DNA from: Entoloma clypeatum
Taxonomy: Eukaryota; Basidiomycota; Agaricomycetes; Agaricales; Entolomataceae
NCBI GenBank assembly: GCA_963565915.1
Contig: OY751487.1
Location: forward strand, 930,001 to 994,000
Length of the DNA stretch: 64,000 bases
Reading direction: 5' to 3'
Shown here: positions 31,035-41,130 of the stretch, piece by piece
Layout of the letters: the number at the start of each line of letters is the position of its first letter
How positions within the stretch are numbered: position 1 is the first letter of the stretch
Program-made: the position numbers and the translations under genes
Notes under the pieces: model-generated
What the model was told of the DNA's origin: nothing
Databases searched by the model: none
The model's input: the letters and a program-made list of their open reading frames with translations, nothing else

Positions 31035-32235
31035 ATGGACAACCCCAAACGTCTTGCTGCACTTGAACACGTGTTTCAGGAACACCGCCAAACCCTCACC
31101 AACATTACCATGTGCCGCTATTCCACCTGCTCCCATTCCCAACCCCAACCCAATTCCCCCTCCAGTGGAGGCCCCAGTCCTGGCCTTTCCGCCAGCCCCA
31201 ATTGCACCTGCCAATCCAGGTGTGCGTCAGACCAACCCCGCAACTCCATCGGACTTTGACGGAGCACGTACCACTGGTTGGACTTTTCTTAATTCTTGTG
31301 AACTGTATATGGGACTGGTTCTGGAACAGTTTGCAGACAATCATGCTAGGATCTATTGGGCGCTTTTCTTCATGAAGAGTGGATGTGCTGCACGCTTCGC
31401 TGACTGCATCATCTGACAAGAGTGTCGGACCGGAGCTCTGTGCTACCAGACCTGGGTGCAGTTCCAAACCGCATTCATCATGGAGTTCACTCCGAAAAAT
31501 GAAGAACAAGACACATGGCTCATTCTTGAGGGAGAAGCCTATTACCAAGGTAATGGAGATGTGGAGGCTTACATTGACAAGTTCAAAGATTATGTTGAAA
31601 AGGCTGGGTACACCGAAGGAACAAACATAGTACTCAAGTTCCGACACGGCCTCTGATCTGACATCCAATCCGAAATTGCTACACTAACTTTTGGACAACC
31701 CATGGATGACAACCTGGATGCCTGGTATGCAGCTGCATGAGACAACAATGATAATCAAATCACCAATAAAGCTTTCAAGCCCACAGTTCCGACATGCCCA
31801 AACCCTTTCCACACTACTCCGACCACACCAAAGGCAGCGGCAGGATCTGTATTTCCCCGACCTTTCATCCCCTATATTCTGCGTGCACCTCCAACAGTTG
31901 TTGCTCCGACTCCGACCATCTGCGACCCCAATGTGATGGATATCGATGCCTCTCGCATCAGGGGTAAGAACACCAATGTATGCTTCAGATGTGGTAAAAC
32001 TGGTCATTTCAGTCACAAGTGTCCACTCCGATTCGACGTCCGATTCATGACATCGGACAAACAGGAGGAGTACATGATGGACCAACTAGCTGCTAAAGAT
32101 GCAGTGGTGTCTACTTATGATGTTGCCAGAGCGTCGGAGCAAGGGGAAAACAAACAAGAGGATTTTCCCCCCAACAACGAGAGAATGTTGTGCCCTTGTT
32201 GTCCACTAGCAATCATTATGCTTTCTTGTCTATAG
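31035..32235 (+). pseudogene. Element C gag with zinc knuckle, multiple TGA stops
   Basis: Starts MDNPKRLAALEHVFQEH at 31035, shifts frame near 31100, and continues with TPSDFDGARTTGWTFLNSCE, the typical chromovirus Gag entry. Further blocks are FTPKNEEQDTWLILEG, GDVEAYIDKFKDYVEKAGY and the CCHC knuckle CFRCGKTGHFSHKC. Three in-frame TGA codons break it, near 31415 (after DCII), 31655 (after FRHGL) and 31738 (after WYAAA). The last two sit where the family usually has arginine. Confidence 0.8.
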
Positions 32236-32239
32236 ATGA

Positions 32240-32840
32240 ATCAGAATTTACTCCTTCTCCCTATGACTCAGCGCAGAATGAACCCTCAGTCACACCTACC
32301 CCAACTCCGAAAGTCGTCCGACCCCGACTCCAGAAATGGGAACGACGACTTCTGAAAAAATACATCCTGGCCTCCGACAGCTCCAACAATGCTATTGAAC
32401 TAGATGTTGTTCTGGAGACAACAGATACCAAGGATACCCTGTCACAAAAGGCTCTTCTCGATAGCGGAGCGACTGGCTCCTTCATTGACTGCTCCCTGGT
32501 AGAGAAACATTGACTCAGTATCTGAAGGCTACAACATGCAATCCCTGTCTACAATGTTGACGGTACTCCAAATGACGCCGGAGCAATATTGGAGGTCCTG
32601 GATATTATACTCAGATATCAGGATCACACAGAGCGGACCCAGCTCGCAGTCACTGGACTGGGAAAGCAGGATATTGTACTTGGATTCACGTGGCTCAAGG
32701 AGCACAATCCCAAGGTAGATTGGACCTCTGGGGAGGTGAAAATGAGTCGATGTCCGGCTCATTGTTGGACGTGCCATCAGGAGGCCACTCAGGAGTGGAA
32801 GATCTGCAAATTTGAGCAGTTTCCCTCCCTCCATCAGCAA
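32240..32840 (+). pseudogene. Element C protease region
   Basis: The frame contains LLDSGATGSFID, the aspartic protease active-site motif, and further on QDIVLGFTWLKEHNPKVDW with a cysteine/histidine tail. TGA codons near 32512 and 32530 interrupt it. Homology ends before RT begins. Confidence 0.75.
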
Positions 32841-32870
32841 AATGTGGCCCTGCTATTTAACACTATATAG

Positions 32871-33060
32871 TGCTACATAATGCTGTAGTGACTCATAGTG
32901 GTGTAGTAAGGGTATATTAAATGTGTAGTGCTCTGTAGTGACTGGGTACATTGTATAGTGCTCTGTAGTGACAGGGTCTATTGTATAGTGCAACATAGAG
33001 TAACAGTGTACTAGTATAGTAGACAATGTTAGTGAGGTGTAGTGTTGTAGATAGAGGCTT
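32871..33060 (+). repeat. TGTAGTG-type degenerate tandem repeat
   Basis: Repeats of TGTAGTGCTCTGTAGTGAC and TATAGTGC over about 190 bp. A similar motif in inverse orientation occurs at 36382-36530. Confidence 0.65.
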
Positions 33061-33186
33061 AAGACTCAATCACACCATATGAAGCAAAAAACATGTGAAT
33101 TCGGCACATATACAATATGTATGCTAAGATGCATAAGGGCACTCAACAAAAGTTACTAGCTCCTTCCACATCTGCCATTCTCATGT

Positions 33187-33496
33187 TGTTGAAACTTTTC
33201 CCATCACGTAGATTAGATTTAGATTAGATCACATCACGTGACCATTACATATCTTTCTTACATATTTGTTTGGTTGGTACAAACAGTAGTACGGTATATA
33301 AGACCAGGAAACTGTCAATACCAACAAGTTGTCTCTTGACTCTTAACCAGCTCCATCGCTCTTACCAGCCTCAACCGCTCTCACCAGCCTCACTCCTCAC
33401 AAACCATGTAAGTGACTAGAACGGTTATGTAGAGTACTTCCACTGTAGCTGGTTGCTCAGTACATCTGTGGCTAACGCCCAGGTGGAACTTCAACA
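33187..33496. repeat. Solo LTR 2 (310 bp, copia-like ends)
   Basis: Starts TGTTGAA and ends TTCAACA, flanked by perfect CATGT duplications (33182-33186 and 33497-33501). Contains GGTATATAAGACC, a TATA box, and a pyrimidine-rich segment with repeated CACCAGCCTCA, as in many Ty1/copia LTRs. Confidence 0.85.
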
Positions 33497-33689
33497 CATG
33501 TCAGGCTCAGGCTATAGCCATGCATCATCTCTCGCAGTCCCTCACTTCATGCCTCCCACACTTCTGGTGTCATGCGCCTCCCACAGCTCCTTGTTGTTGG
33601 CGTGTGGTTCCTCATGTGATCCCTCCCACTGTTTGCGTGTCTGATGCTGTTCTCGCATCTTGCTAGGGCTATGTCCATGCATTGTTCCG

Positions 33690-34125
33690 AGGGGTGGTTG
33701 TTGGGCATGGAGGCAGTTGTTGGGCACACGGGATGGCCGTTGGGCACGGAGGGGCAGCTCTTGGGTGCAAGGGGTGGTTGTTGGGCACGGGGGCAGCGTT
33801 GGGCACACAGGATGGCTGTTGGACACAGAGGGCAGTTGTTGGGGATGGAGGGCAGGTCTTGGGTGCGAGAGATGGCCATTGGGGCACAGAGGCAGCCATT
33901 GGGCACACAGGATGGCTGTTGGGCATGGATGGCAGGTCTTGGGTGTGAGGGCCAGTCATTGGGGCACGGGGGCAGCCGTTGGGCATGGAGGGGTGGTTGT
34001 TAGGCACGGGGGCAGTCGTTGGGCACAAGGGCAGTTGTTGGGCACAGGGGCAGTCGTTGGGCATACAGGATGGCCATTGGGCATGGAGGGACAGCTCTTG
34101 GGTATGAGGGGTGGTCGTTGGGCAC
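33690..34125 (-). repeat. GCCCAACG minisatellite, array 2a (inverted)
   Basis: About eighteen degenerate units of roughly 24 bp (GTTGTTGGGCACGGGGGCAG). They are the reverse complement of arrays 1a and 1b. Because the unit is near a multiple of 3, open frames of repetitive Cys/Pro/Asn/Thr peptides appear on both strands; these are not real genes. Confidence 0.8.
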
Positions 34126-34583
34126 TGTTATGGATTCACTATCCATGGCATTGATCGCTCGGACAAGATACAAGACATAGAGGCCTTATCTGATTAATGG
34201 CCAGTTTCATCTTATCTATTGGTTTCAGGCTTACTATTCACTTTTACATCATTCGGGCCCCGGCCTCCGCTTACTCACTACAGTATGGTCATCGTTACCA
34301 TATCTAGATGGTTACTCTCACACATCCTTGACATCGTGTTACTTATTGGACTATACTTAGATACTCTGACTCATGCCGCAGCAGTTACCATAGACACCTA
34401 CTCCGGGTCCGCTTCTGGAGTCAGACCAGAACCGCTCTAGAGTCATCTAGATGACTCGACCTTCTAGTATATATAGGGTAGATACATTGCATGTATTCCC
34501 CAGATCTAGCAATCACCTTGGTATCTGCCTTTGCTACTTAAGCCTCTCTGCCTAAGCATCGCATGGGTTTGTCAACCATAACA
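34126..34583. repeat. Solo LTR 3 (458 bp, copia-like ends)
   Basis: Starts TGTTATGG and ends CCATAACA, flanked by perfect GGCAC duplications (34121-34125 and 34584-34588). It has a TATATATAGGG box near the right end. It inserted into a minisatellite unit. Confidence 0.87.
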
Positions 34584-34588
34584 GGCAC

Positions 34589-34665
34589 AGAGGGACAGCT
34601 CTTGGGTGTGAGGGTGGTCATTGGGCACACAGGACAGCCGTTGGGCACAACGGAGCCAAAGTGGG
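34589..34665 (-). repeat. GCCCAACG minisatellite, array 2b (inverted)
   Basis: Three to four units continuing array 2a beyond solo LTR 3. Confidence 0.7.
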
Positions 34666-34800
34666 AGGAGATGGTGGTCGAGGGAGGAAAAGATGAGTAT
34701 CAATCACAACCAGCAACATGGCTGGATATAACCGAGCGGAGTTTGAATGGACTTAGACGAAAATGTGGAACTGGTCACTTTGCAAAAATAATGAATGTTA

Positions 34801-35167
34801 CTGTAGTATTACGACCATAGATTCACGCCATGTTACGCGTTACGCAATAGGTTCACCAGGACAGGGTTCACAAGCCCGCATCACGTGTTACGGTCAGAAA
34901 TTCATTCATTTTTAACAGATCATCTTCTCAATTTGTGCTTTAAAAATTCCACCCTGTCACCATTCAAACAAAAAATGGCATTCAGACTCAGGGAAACACT
35001 GAATCCCAATCACTAGAGCCTGTGGCATTTGGTAGTCAGAAAAAATAAATAATATGTTACTTTTGGAACATATTCATGGAGATATGTTATGTGTTACGAG
35101 GGTCATATAGGTTCAGTTCACGACCCCGTGTTACGTGTTATGTGAACCTATGGTCGTAATACTACAG
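34801..35167. mobile_element. MITE, 367 bp, TA-flanked
   Basis: Perfect 20-bp terminal inverted repeats CTGTAGTATTACGACCATAG, extending imperfectly inward through GTTCAC and GTTACG motifs, with TA on both outer sides (34799-34800 and 35168-35169). No coding frame. TA duplication and size fit a Tc1/mariner-type MITE. Confidence 0.82.
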
Positions 35168-35224
35168 TAGTCTCATGATGCTACCACATACTGCATCAGT
35201 ACATGTCTATGGTGCTACCACATA

Positions 35225-36379
35225 CAGTGCCTCACAAAACTGATTCAATGTTTGCTACTTTGTGAATACCTTCAAAATAACTTTGCAAATAATGCCAATC
35301 AAAAGAAGGTATTGGTACCTGGTTAAAAGCCCTGCTTCAGGACTCTCAGAATGTGCAATAATTATGTAATTCCCATAAGAAATGATCAATATATGATCAA
35401 ATTACTTCAGGGACTCATTGAATCAGTTTTGTGAGTATATACAATAAATACAGTATTTTATACTTTAGTACTTGGTATTACCCCCCTTAGCTTTGATTAC
35501 TGCCTCTACCCTTCTTGGCATACTTTCTATCAGGTTTTGACACACTTCTGGCTCTATATTATTCCACACCTCTGCTGCTCTGTCCCAAATCTCCCAGACT
35601 CCCTTGGGTGGTGTTGGATATTCATTCAACTTCCTTTTAATATGAACCCAGAGGTGTTCAATAGCATTGAGGTCTGGGGACTGTGCAGGCCAATCCAGCA
35701 GAGCAATATTCTTGCTGTCCATCCATTTTTTGGCCTTCTTGGAGGTGTGCTTGGGGTCATTGTCCTGCTGAAAAATGATCTCCTCTTCAGAGATTCCACT
35801 CTCCTCCATGCTGGGCAGCAAATTGTCCTCCAAAATGGACACATACTGATCAGCATCCATTCTCCCCCAACCTCTGCAAGTCTCCCCACACCTTCCCAAC
35901 CCATACAACCCCAAACCATAATATTTTCTCCCCCAAACTTGACTGTGCCCTGAACCTCTCTTTTAATAAGCCCCTCACCCTTCTTTTTCCAGACCCATTC
36001 CTTGCCATCTGACCCATGATTAATTATGGAGGCTGTTGAGGTTGGATTCTTCTTATACAACTTTCCTTGACAACCCATCAGGGTTCTGTTCAAGTTCCAT
36101 CAGTAAGTCATGACAACTGGTTACCATACAACCAGTGAAGCATTTGATTCTGATAATTGCCATAGGTACTCACAAAACTGATTCAATGAGTTGCTGATTT
36201 AATTTAATCATATCTCCATGGATTCTGATCTAAATCATATGGTTCCTTTATATTCTGAAAGCCCTGAAGTAGGGCTTTCAATTATATACCAAAGGTTTAA
36301 TTCAATTGGTATTCTTTGCAGAGTTATCTTGAAGGTATTCAAAAAGCAACAAACATTGAATCAGTTTTGTGAGGCACTG
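35225..36379 (-). mobile_element. Tc1/mariner element with long palindromic TIRs
   Basis: Ends CAGTGCCTCACAAAACTG in inverted orientation, flanked by TA (35223-35224 and 36380-36381). Terminal inverted repeats are about 213 bp (35225-35437 and 36167-36379) and diverged. Each TIR itself begins and ends with inverted copies of CTCACAAAACTGATTCAATG, so that 20-mer occurs four times. A damaged transposase lies between. Confidence 0.85.
35465..36093 (-). pseudogene. Tc1/mariner transposase remnant
   Basis: The minus strand keeps the C-terminal two-thirds of a DDE transposase: GGENIMVWGCMGWEGVGRL in one frame, then after a frameshift near 35870 GRMDADQYVSILED, FQQDNDPKHTSKKAKKW (second catalytic D) and SPDLNAIEHLW (final E). 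The N-terminal helix-turn-helix and the block with the first catalytic aspartate (normally SDET) are missing or unrecognisable upstream of SDGKEWVWKKKGE. It cannot be active. Confidence 0.85.
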
Positions 36380-36381
36380 TA

Positions 36382-36530
36382 CTACATCACTACATCATAC
36401 TACAGCTCCTACAATGCTACAGCACTGCCATGGTACAGCACTATGGTGCACTATGGGACACTACAGTGCTACATGTGACTACATGTGGCTACAGCATCAC
36501 AGTATTTACTACAGTTTGCTACAGCCAAAC
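36382..36530 (+). repeat. CTACA-type degenerate tandem repeat
   Basis: ACTACAGTGCTACATG-like units, the inverse of the repeat at 32871-33060. Confidence 0.55.
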
Positions 36531-36731
36531 ATCTGGGTTTGCTGATGAGTCCCTACATCTACTCATTGGATTCATACCTGTAGTCATTCATGTGTCTTTC
36601 AGGTATATCTAAATATTAGACGTCCCTTTCTACTCGACCCTGAGGATCTCATTCGTGTGTCTTTCAGGTCCTTCCTACATCTTGAGGCCCGGCGGATGAC
36701 AGGAGTGTTAGAGTAGCCTCAGGCTGGTAGC

Positions 36732-39700
36732 TAGTGATGTGCAAGCTTGGGCTCGAAGCCCTAGGCCCGCCTAAGCCGGGCCAAGCCGGGCCTTCAGCGA
36801 TGGCTTCATCGGGCTTTTGGCCTGGCTTCAATCCATTGCAGGCCCAAGCCCAAAGCCCAAGCCCGGGCTTCACCTCCTTGAATTTCAAATTCTGTGTGAT
36901 GGGGGCTGTAATACTGTACAGTCCTTGATGTAGCCCTAATTTGCATTTTTTATGTATGTTCATACTACCCCCATCGATTCCCATCGAAATTCGCATCACC
37001 CCCACTGCCGCCAATGCTTGGGGCGCAAACTTCCAGGAAACGCGCCAGAAACCTGTCCAGCCGTCTTGCTGACGAATCAAATGATGGCGAATTTCAATTG
37101 AGCGCTCATCGCACCGCCCGTGCCCATGCTATTGACGAACATCGTCGTGCTGCAGCTGCAGCACTGACTCAGACTTCTGGTGAGGTTTCACACTCCGACG
37201 TCACCCCAGCCACCTCATCAGCACTTACGACTCTGCGCACATCATCACCAGCCACCACCAACAGCAGCAACACAGCCGATGCCTTGCATATAACGCCATC
37301 TGGAGCTACCGGAGCTGGGGAACATCTGAGTACAGGTATGTCATGTTTACTTTATCATCTATGCAACGAAATACTTACATTGAAACCTACTTACAGGTGG
37401 GAAACGAACTCGCTCGGCTGTGGTCAACGAGTCGGATTCTGAGGGGCCGCTGGCTGGTACCAAGAAGAAACAAACAAGGAAGACGAAGAAATCCACTGGA
37501 AAAGGTCTTCATATCTTATGGATCATTCCTATATTTCGACTCACCATTCCTATTGCAGCCTCAAAAAATACCGATGAGTCAGACTCTGGCACTGAAATCA
37601 GTTCCGCCGAGGATCTCGCGAAGGAATCGAACACCGACAATGATGGGGATGGGCCTGCTACTGGGAAGAAGAAGAAGAGTCGTGATGTTGACGAGTTTTT
37701 TGAGCCAGCAAAGAAAAGGGATGGAATTGTTCGTCGGTTATGTATCTTATGCAGGTAAGCCTCAGCATACTTTGACTTTGATACCCAACTGATCTCTTCC
37801 TTAGCAAAAATGGGCCAGACAAACTTCTCGTCCCCGATGTATCAACCCTTCGCCGCCATATTGAGAAGTATCATGGGGTATGTACCATCTCCATCATTCT
37901 CGTTCTACATACTACTCACCGGTCTTCAGGGTGTTTACCGTCACTGGGCCAAGGACAACGATTTTGAATCGCGCCTTGCTGGAGATGTGAAGATTGGCAA
38001 AGCCGCAGCCATGGCGGCGGCGACACCACTGCCGAACCAATCCTCCCTCAACAAACATCTTGTCGAAAAGCCTCAGCCGGAGCGAGTCATCCCTTACTCG
38101 GATGCGATCTTCCATGACACTGCGATTGAATGGCTCATTGCGACTGACCAGGTGTGTAGTATGATCGTCCTTTATTTGATCTATGTATAACACAGTCGTG
38201 TCCAAATCATCTAGCCTCTCACCGCTCTTGAACATCCGAAGTTCAAGGAGATGATTGGCATTGCAGCCTGTGTGACTAATGGTGTCAAGCTACCAAATCG
38301 CAAGGCCACACGAGCCCGTATTATCCAACTCTTCAAGGAGAATCTTTCAAATCTACAGGCAAAGTTAAATGTAAGTATCTTCAATTTCTTACTGATCAGT
38401 TTTGATTAATGAGCTTGATTATAGAGCGCTAGGGTATCAGGTGAAGTTAGCTTAACATGCGACGCGTGGAAGGCAGGCAATATGGATGCTTATTTTGCCG
38501 TGACTGGGCACTGGGTTGAGGAGGTTTCTCCTGGCGTTAACGAGGTTCAGGGGGCTTTGCTTGGATTCACACAAATGAATACCGCTCACAATGGCGCTCG
38601 TCTCGGTCGTGCCCTATATAAGATTGCAAAAAGACTTGGAATTACACACAAAGTAAGTGTTATATTTCTCTCATACTTCTTGCTTGCATATTGACACAGA
38701 AGGCTTAGATTGGATGGATCACATGTGATAACGCGAAGAACAACACGACAATGCTCAAGTATTTTGCCCGCTATATGAACAACTGCGAGTGTCGAGTGGG
38801 GATGGAGAAGTGGAATCGTTGGTCTCGCCACATTCGGTATCAGTATTTTATATGCTTAATCTCTATTGTTTTCTAAGTTGGAGGTCCTTAGATGCCTCGC
38901 TCATATTGTCAATCTCGCGACCCAAGCATTTCTATCTACATGCAGCAAATCAAAGTACTTTGATCCAGCAAATCCGGAAGGCCACGAACCTGATACAGAG
39001 GCAATACATCGTGATGTCATCGCTCTCATCCGGGCAATTACGGTCAAGGTAATTTTGTCATACTTATATATTTGTCACCTATACTAACACATCTTCAGGT
39101 TCGCTCTTCGGCCAAACGCAAGGGGTTGTTCCAGCAGCTTCAGACTCGTCAGGGAAGGGGTACTCTTCTCCTTCTCTTGGACATGGTGACAAGATGGTCC
39201 TCTATGTATGTCATGCTGCGTCGCGCATATTTGTTACAAAAAGTATGGATCCTATTTAAAAATCTTATGAAGCAAATTACTCATATCTTCTTAGTTTGCT
39301 GATGAGTTCGTCTATGAGATTGCTCGGGAGGAGTCAAACCTCGAGAAACGTCGGAAACTGGATGTGTTAAAGCTTTCAAGGGATGAATGGGAACGTGCTA
39401 AATTGATCATTGATCTCTTAGAGGTAAAGCTCGAATCATTAACCTGACATAATGTTTAACTATGCTCTGCAGTGGGCAGATATTGCACAGCAGGCCTTTT
39501 CGTCTGATACTATTCCCACTCTTCACAATGCACTTTCCGCTCTCGAGGCTTTGCATCAGGCTTGGTCAAGCCGTATCAACCGTGATAAGTATTCTGACTT
39601 TGCTGATGCTCTCCGTACTGGTGCCGCAAAGATACAACAGTATTATGAGCTAACTGCCAACTCGCATGCTTATACTATGGCCATGTGTAAGAATTAAGTC

Positions 39701-40825
39701 TTTTAAGTTTTCCTCATTTCTCATAGTGTACTTCTAGTACTTGATCCCTCGGTGAAGATGTCGTATTTCCAAAAGCACTGGAGCAAGGAGTTACAAGACG
39801 AGATTCTCAAATCTGCTGAGGGCATGGTATGTTTCTGCTGTTTATTTCCAGACTTTGTCAATACAAATCTTGATTCTTCTTTCAGTTCAAAAAACGATAT
39901 CTCAAGATGTATGGGAAGGAGGGCTGGCCGAAAGCTCCTTCGAAGACCTGGCCAGCTAGGATGAATGTATTGTTGGTGGAGAACTCAGGCGATGAGGAAG
40001 AAGCTGAAGCTCCCACTCCACCAACGAACAATGCTTGGCATGATGATTTTAACATGTATCTCAATGAAAAGCCAGAGAACAACATCCCATCTGGAATGAC
40101 ATTGGTCCAATGGTGGCGTGTATGCCAGTGTGCTGAATACTAATCCCATTAATTCATTCTAAGTTCTCTCGTTTAATCACAGAATCAAACAGATGTTCGG
40201 TATCATGTCTGGGCCTCACTCACCCGCGATTATCTTGCAATCATGGGTTCTTCTGTTTCCAGTGAGCGCGCATTTTCCACAGCCAGAATCACCATCACCA
40301 AACGTCGAAACCGCTTGCGTGGAGATATTGTCGAGGTGTTACAGTTCTTGAAGTGTCTCATTCGAAAGGACATCATATACAGAGAGGTTCCTAGCTGGGC
40401 TGTGCTCGAGTACGAGTTGGAGAATGTTGAGGAGGATGATGGTTCACCAGGCTGGGAAGATATTCCCAGTGGTGAAGCCTGGGACACATTTATTATTGAT
40501 GATGACGATGAACTTGAACCTAGTGCTGATGAGAGTGAGATGTAGGCGAGATTTATATTATTGATTTGAATTTCGACAATTGGCAGAAAACAAAAAATGC
40601 CATCATTCAATGGCAATGTGTAGGTTGGTGATGGAACATCAGGCGAACAACGAAAGTCGAAATACTGAAAATTGATAATACTAAGCCTGGGCTCAAGCCC
40701 AAGCCAGGCCTGACCAGGCCTGAGCCATTACAGAGGGCCTGGTTGGCAATATAGATGAGCCCGAGCCCTCCCAAGCCAGGCCCAAACCAGAGGCTTCAGG
40801 CCAAGCCCGAGCCCACACATCACTA
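36732..40825 (+). mobile_element. hAT DNA transposon, structurally complete
   Basis: Ends TAGTGATGTG in inverted orientation (36732-36741 and the complement at 40816-40825). They are flanked by 8-bp direct repeats CTGGTAGC and CTGGCAGT (36724-36731 and 40826-40833), which match at six positions with two C/T differences. The 100-140 bp inside each end are rich in GCCCAAGCCC and GGGCTT motifs. One multi-exon transposase gene fills the interior. Confidence 0.88.
37014..40545 (+). CDS. hAT transposase with BED-type zinc finger
   Basis: About ten exons splice by GT-AG introns of 45-70 bp into one open protein. The N-terminus is Ser/Thr/Ala-rich with acidic and lysine runs. A BED-like finger follows (CILC, about 19 residues, then HIEKYH). 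The catalytic region shows LTCDAWKAGNMDAYF, the ITCDNAKNN block with a conserved D, CLAHIVNLATQAF and DMVTRWSSMYVMLRRA. The C-terminus carries the hAT dimerisation motif SSERAFSTARITITKRRNRL and an acidic tail. Start ATG 37014, stop at 40543-40545. I found no premature stop in the spliced frame, so this is the best preserved DNA transposase in the window. Confidence 0.88.
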
Positions 40826-41130
40826 CTGGCAGTGGTAGCATGAGCGAAAAACTCTGGTGGTGGCAGATTCTATAAGTCTGACCAACAGAGTTGGCTATTC
40901 TTTAAGACCTTTGAAAATGATGATGATCGTTGTATTTAAAAGTTCATCGAGAGACCTACCGGTTACTGACATTTTAAAATGGTTTGAACGCGTCCCGTCA
41001 CAACACGCATCGAGCGTGACCATCGTCACGCCCATTGTTCAGACTTTTCGGATTGGCCAAAATTCGAGCCGCTTTGACCATTCTTCGAACGCTTTGGCTC
41101 CGCCGAGGATTGTGATAAAGCAGTCTCAAT
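40826..41130. other. Interval upstream of the FunK1 gene
   Basis: Contains the right hAT target repeat and presumably the FunK1 promoter. No TATA box or other feature is clear. Confidence 0.4.

Larger units (their letters stand above)
30446..32870 (+). mobile_element. Truncated Ty3 element C (leader/LTR, gag, protease)
   Basis: A plus-strand Ty3 remnant. The segment from TGTTGTGG at 30446 to about 31008 has LTR character (TATTTATATGAC, then a repeated TTTTCCTTGCAAG motif) but no second LTR is present. Gag and protease follow; sequence homology ends in the protease-RT linker at about 32840, so RT, RNase H and integrase are absent. TCCGA/TCGGA motifs are frequent, as in element B. Confidence 0.75.

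Noticed and set aside
33547..34154. Long repetitive frames of about 120-165 residues on both strands
   Set aside because: Products of the roughly 24-bp minisatellite whose unit is near a multiple of three; no start context, no conserved protein.
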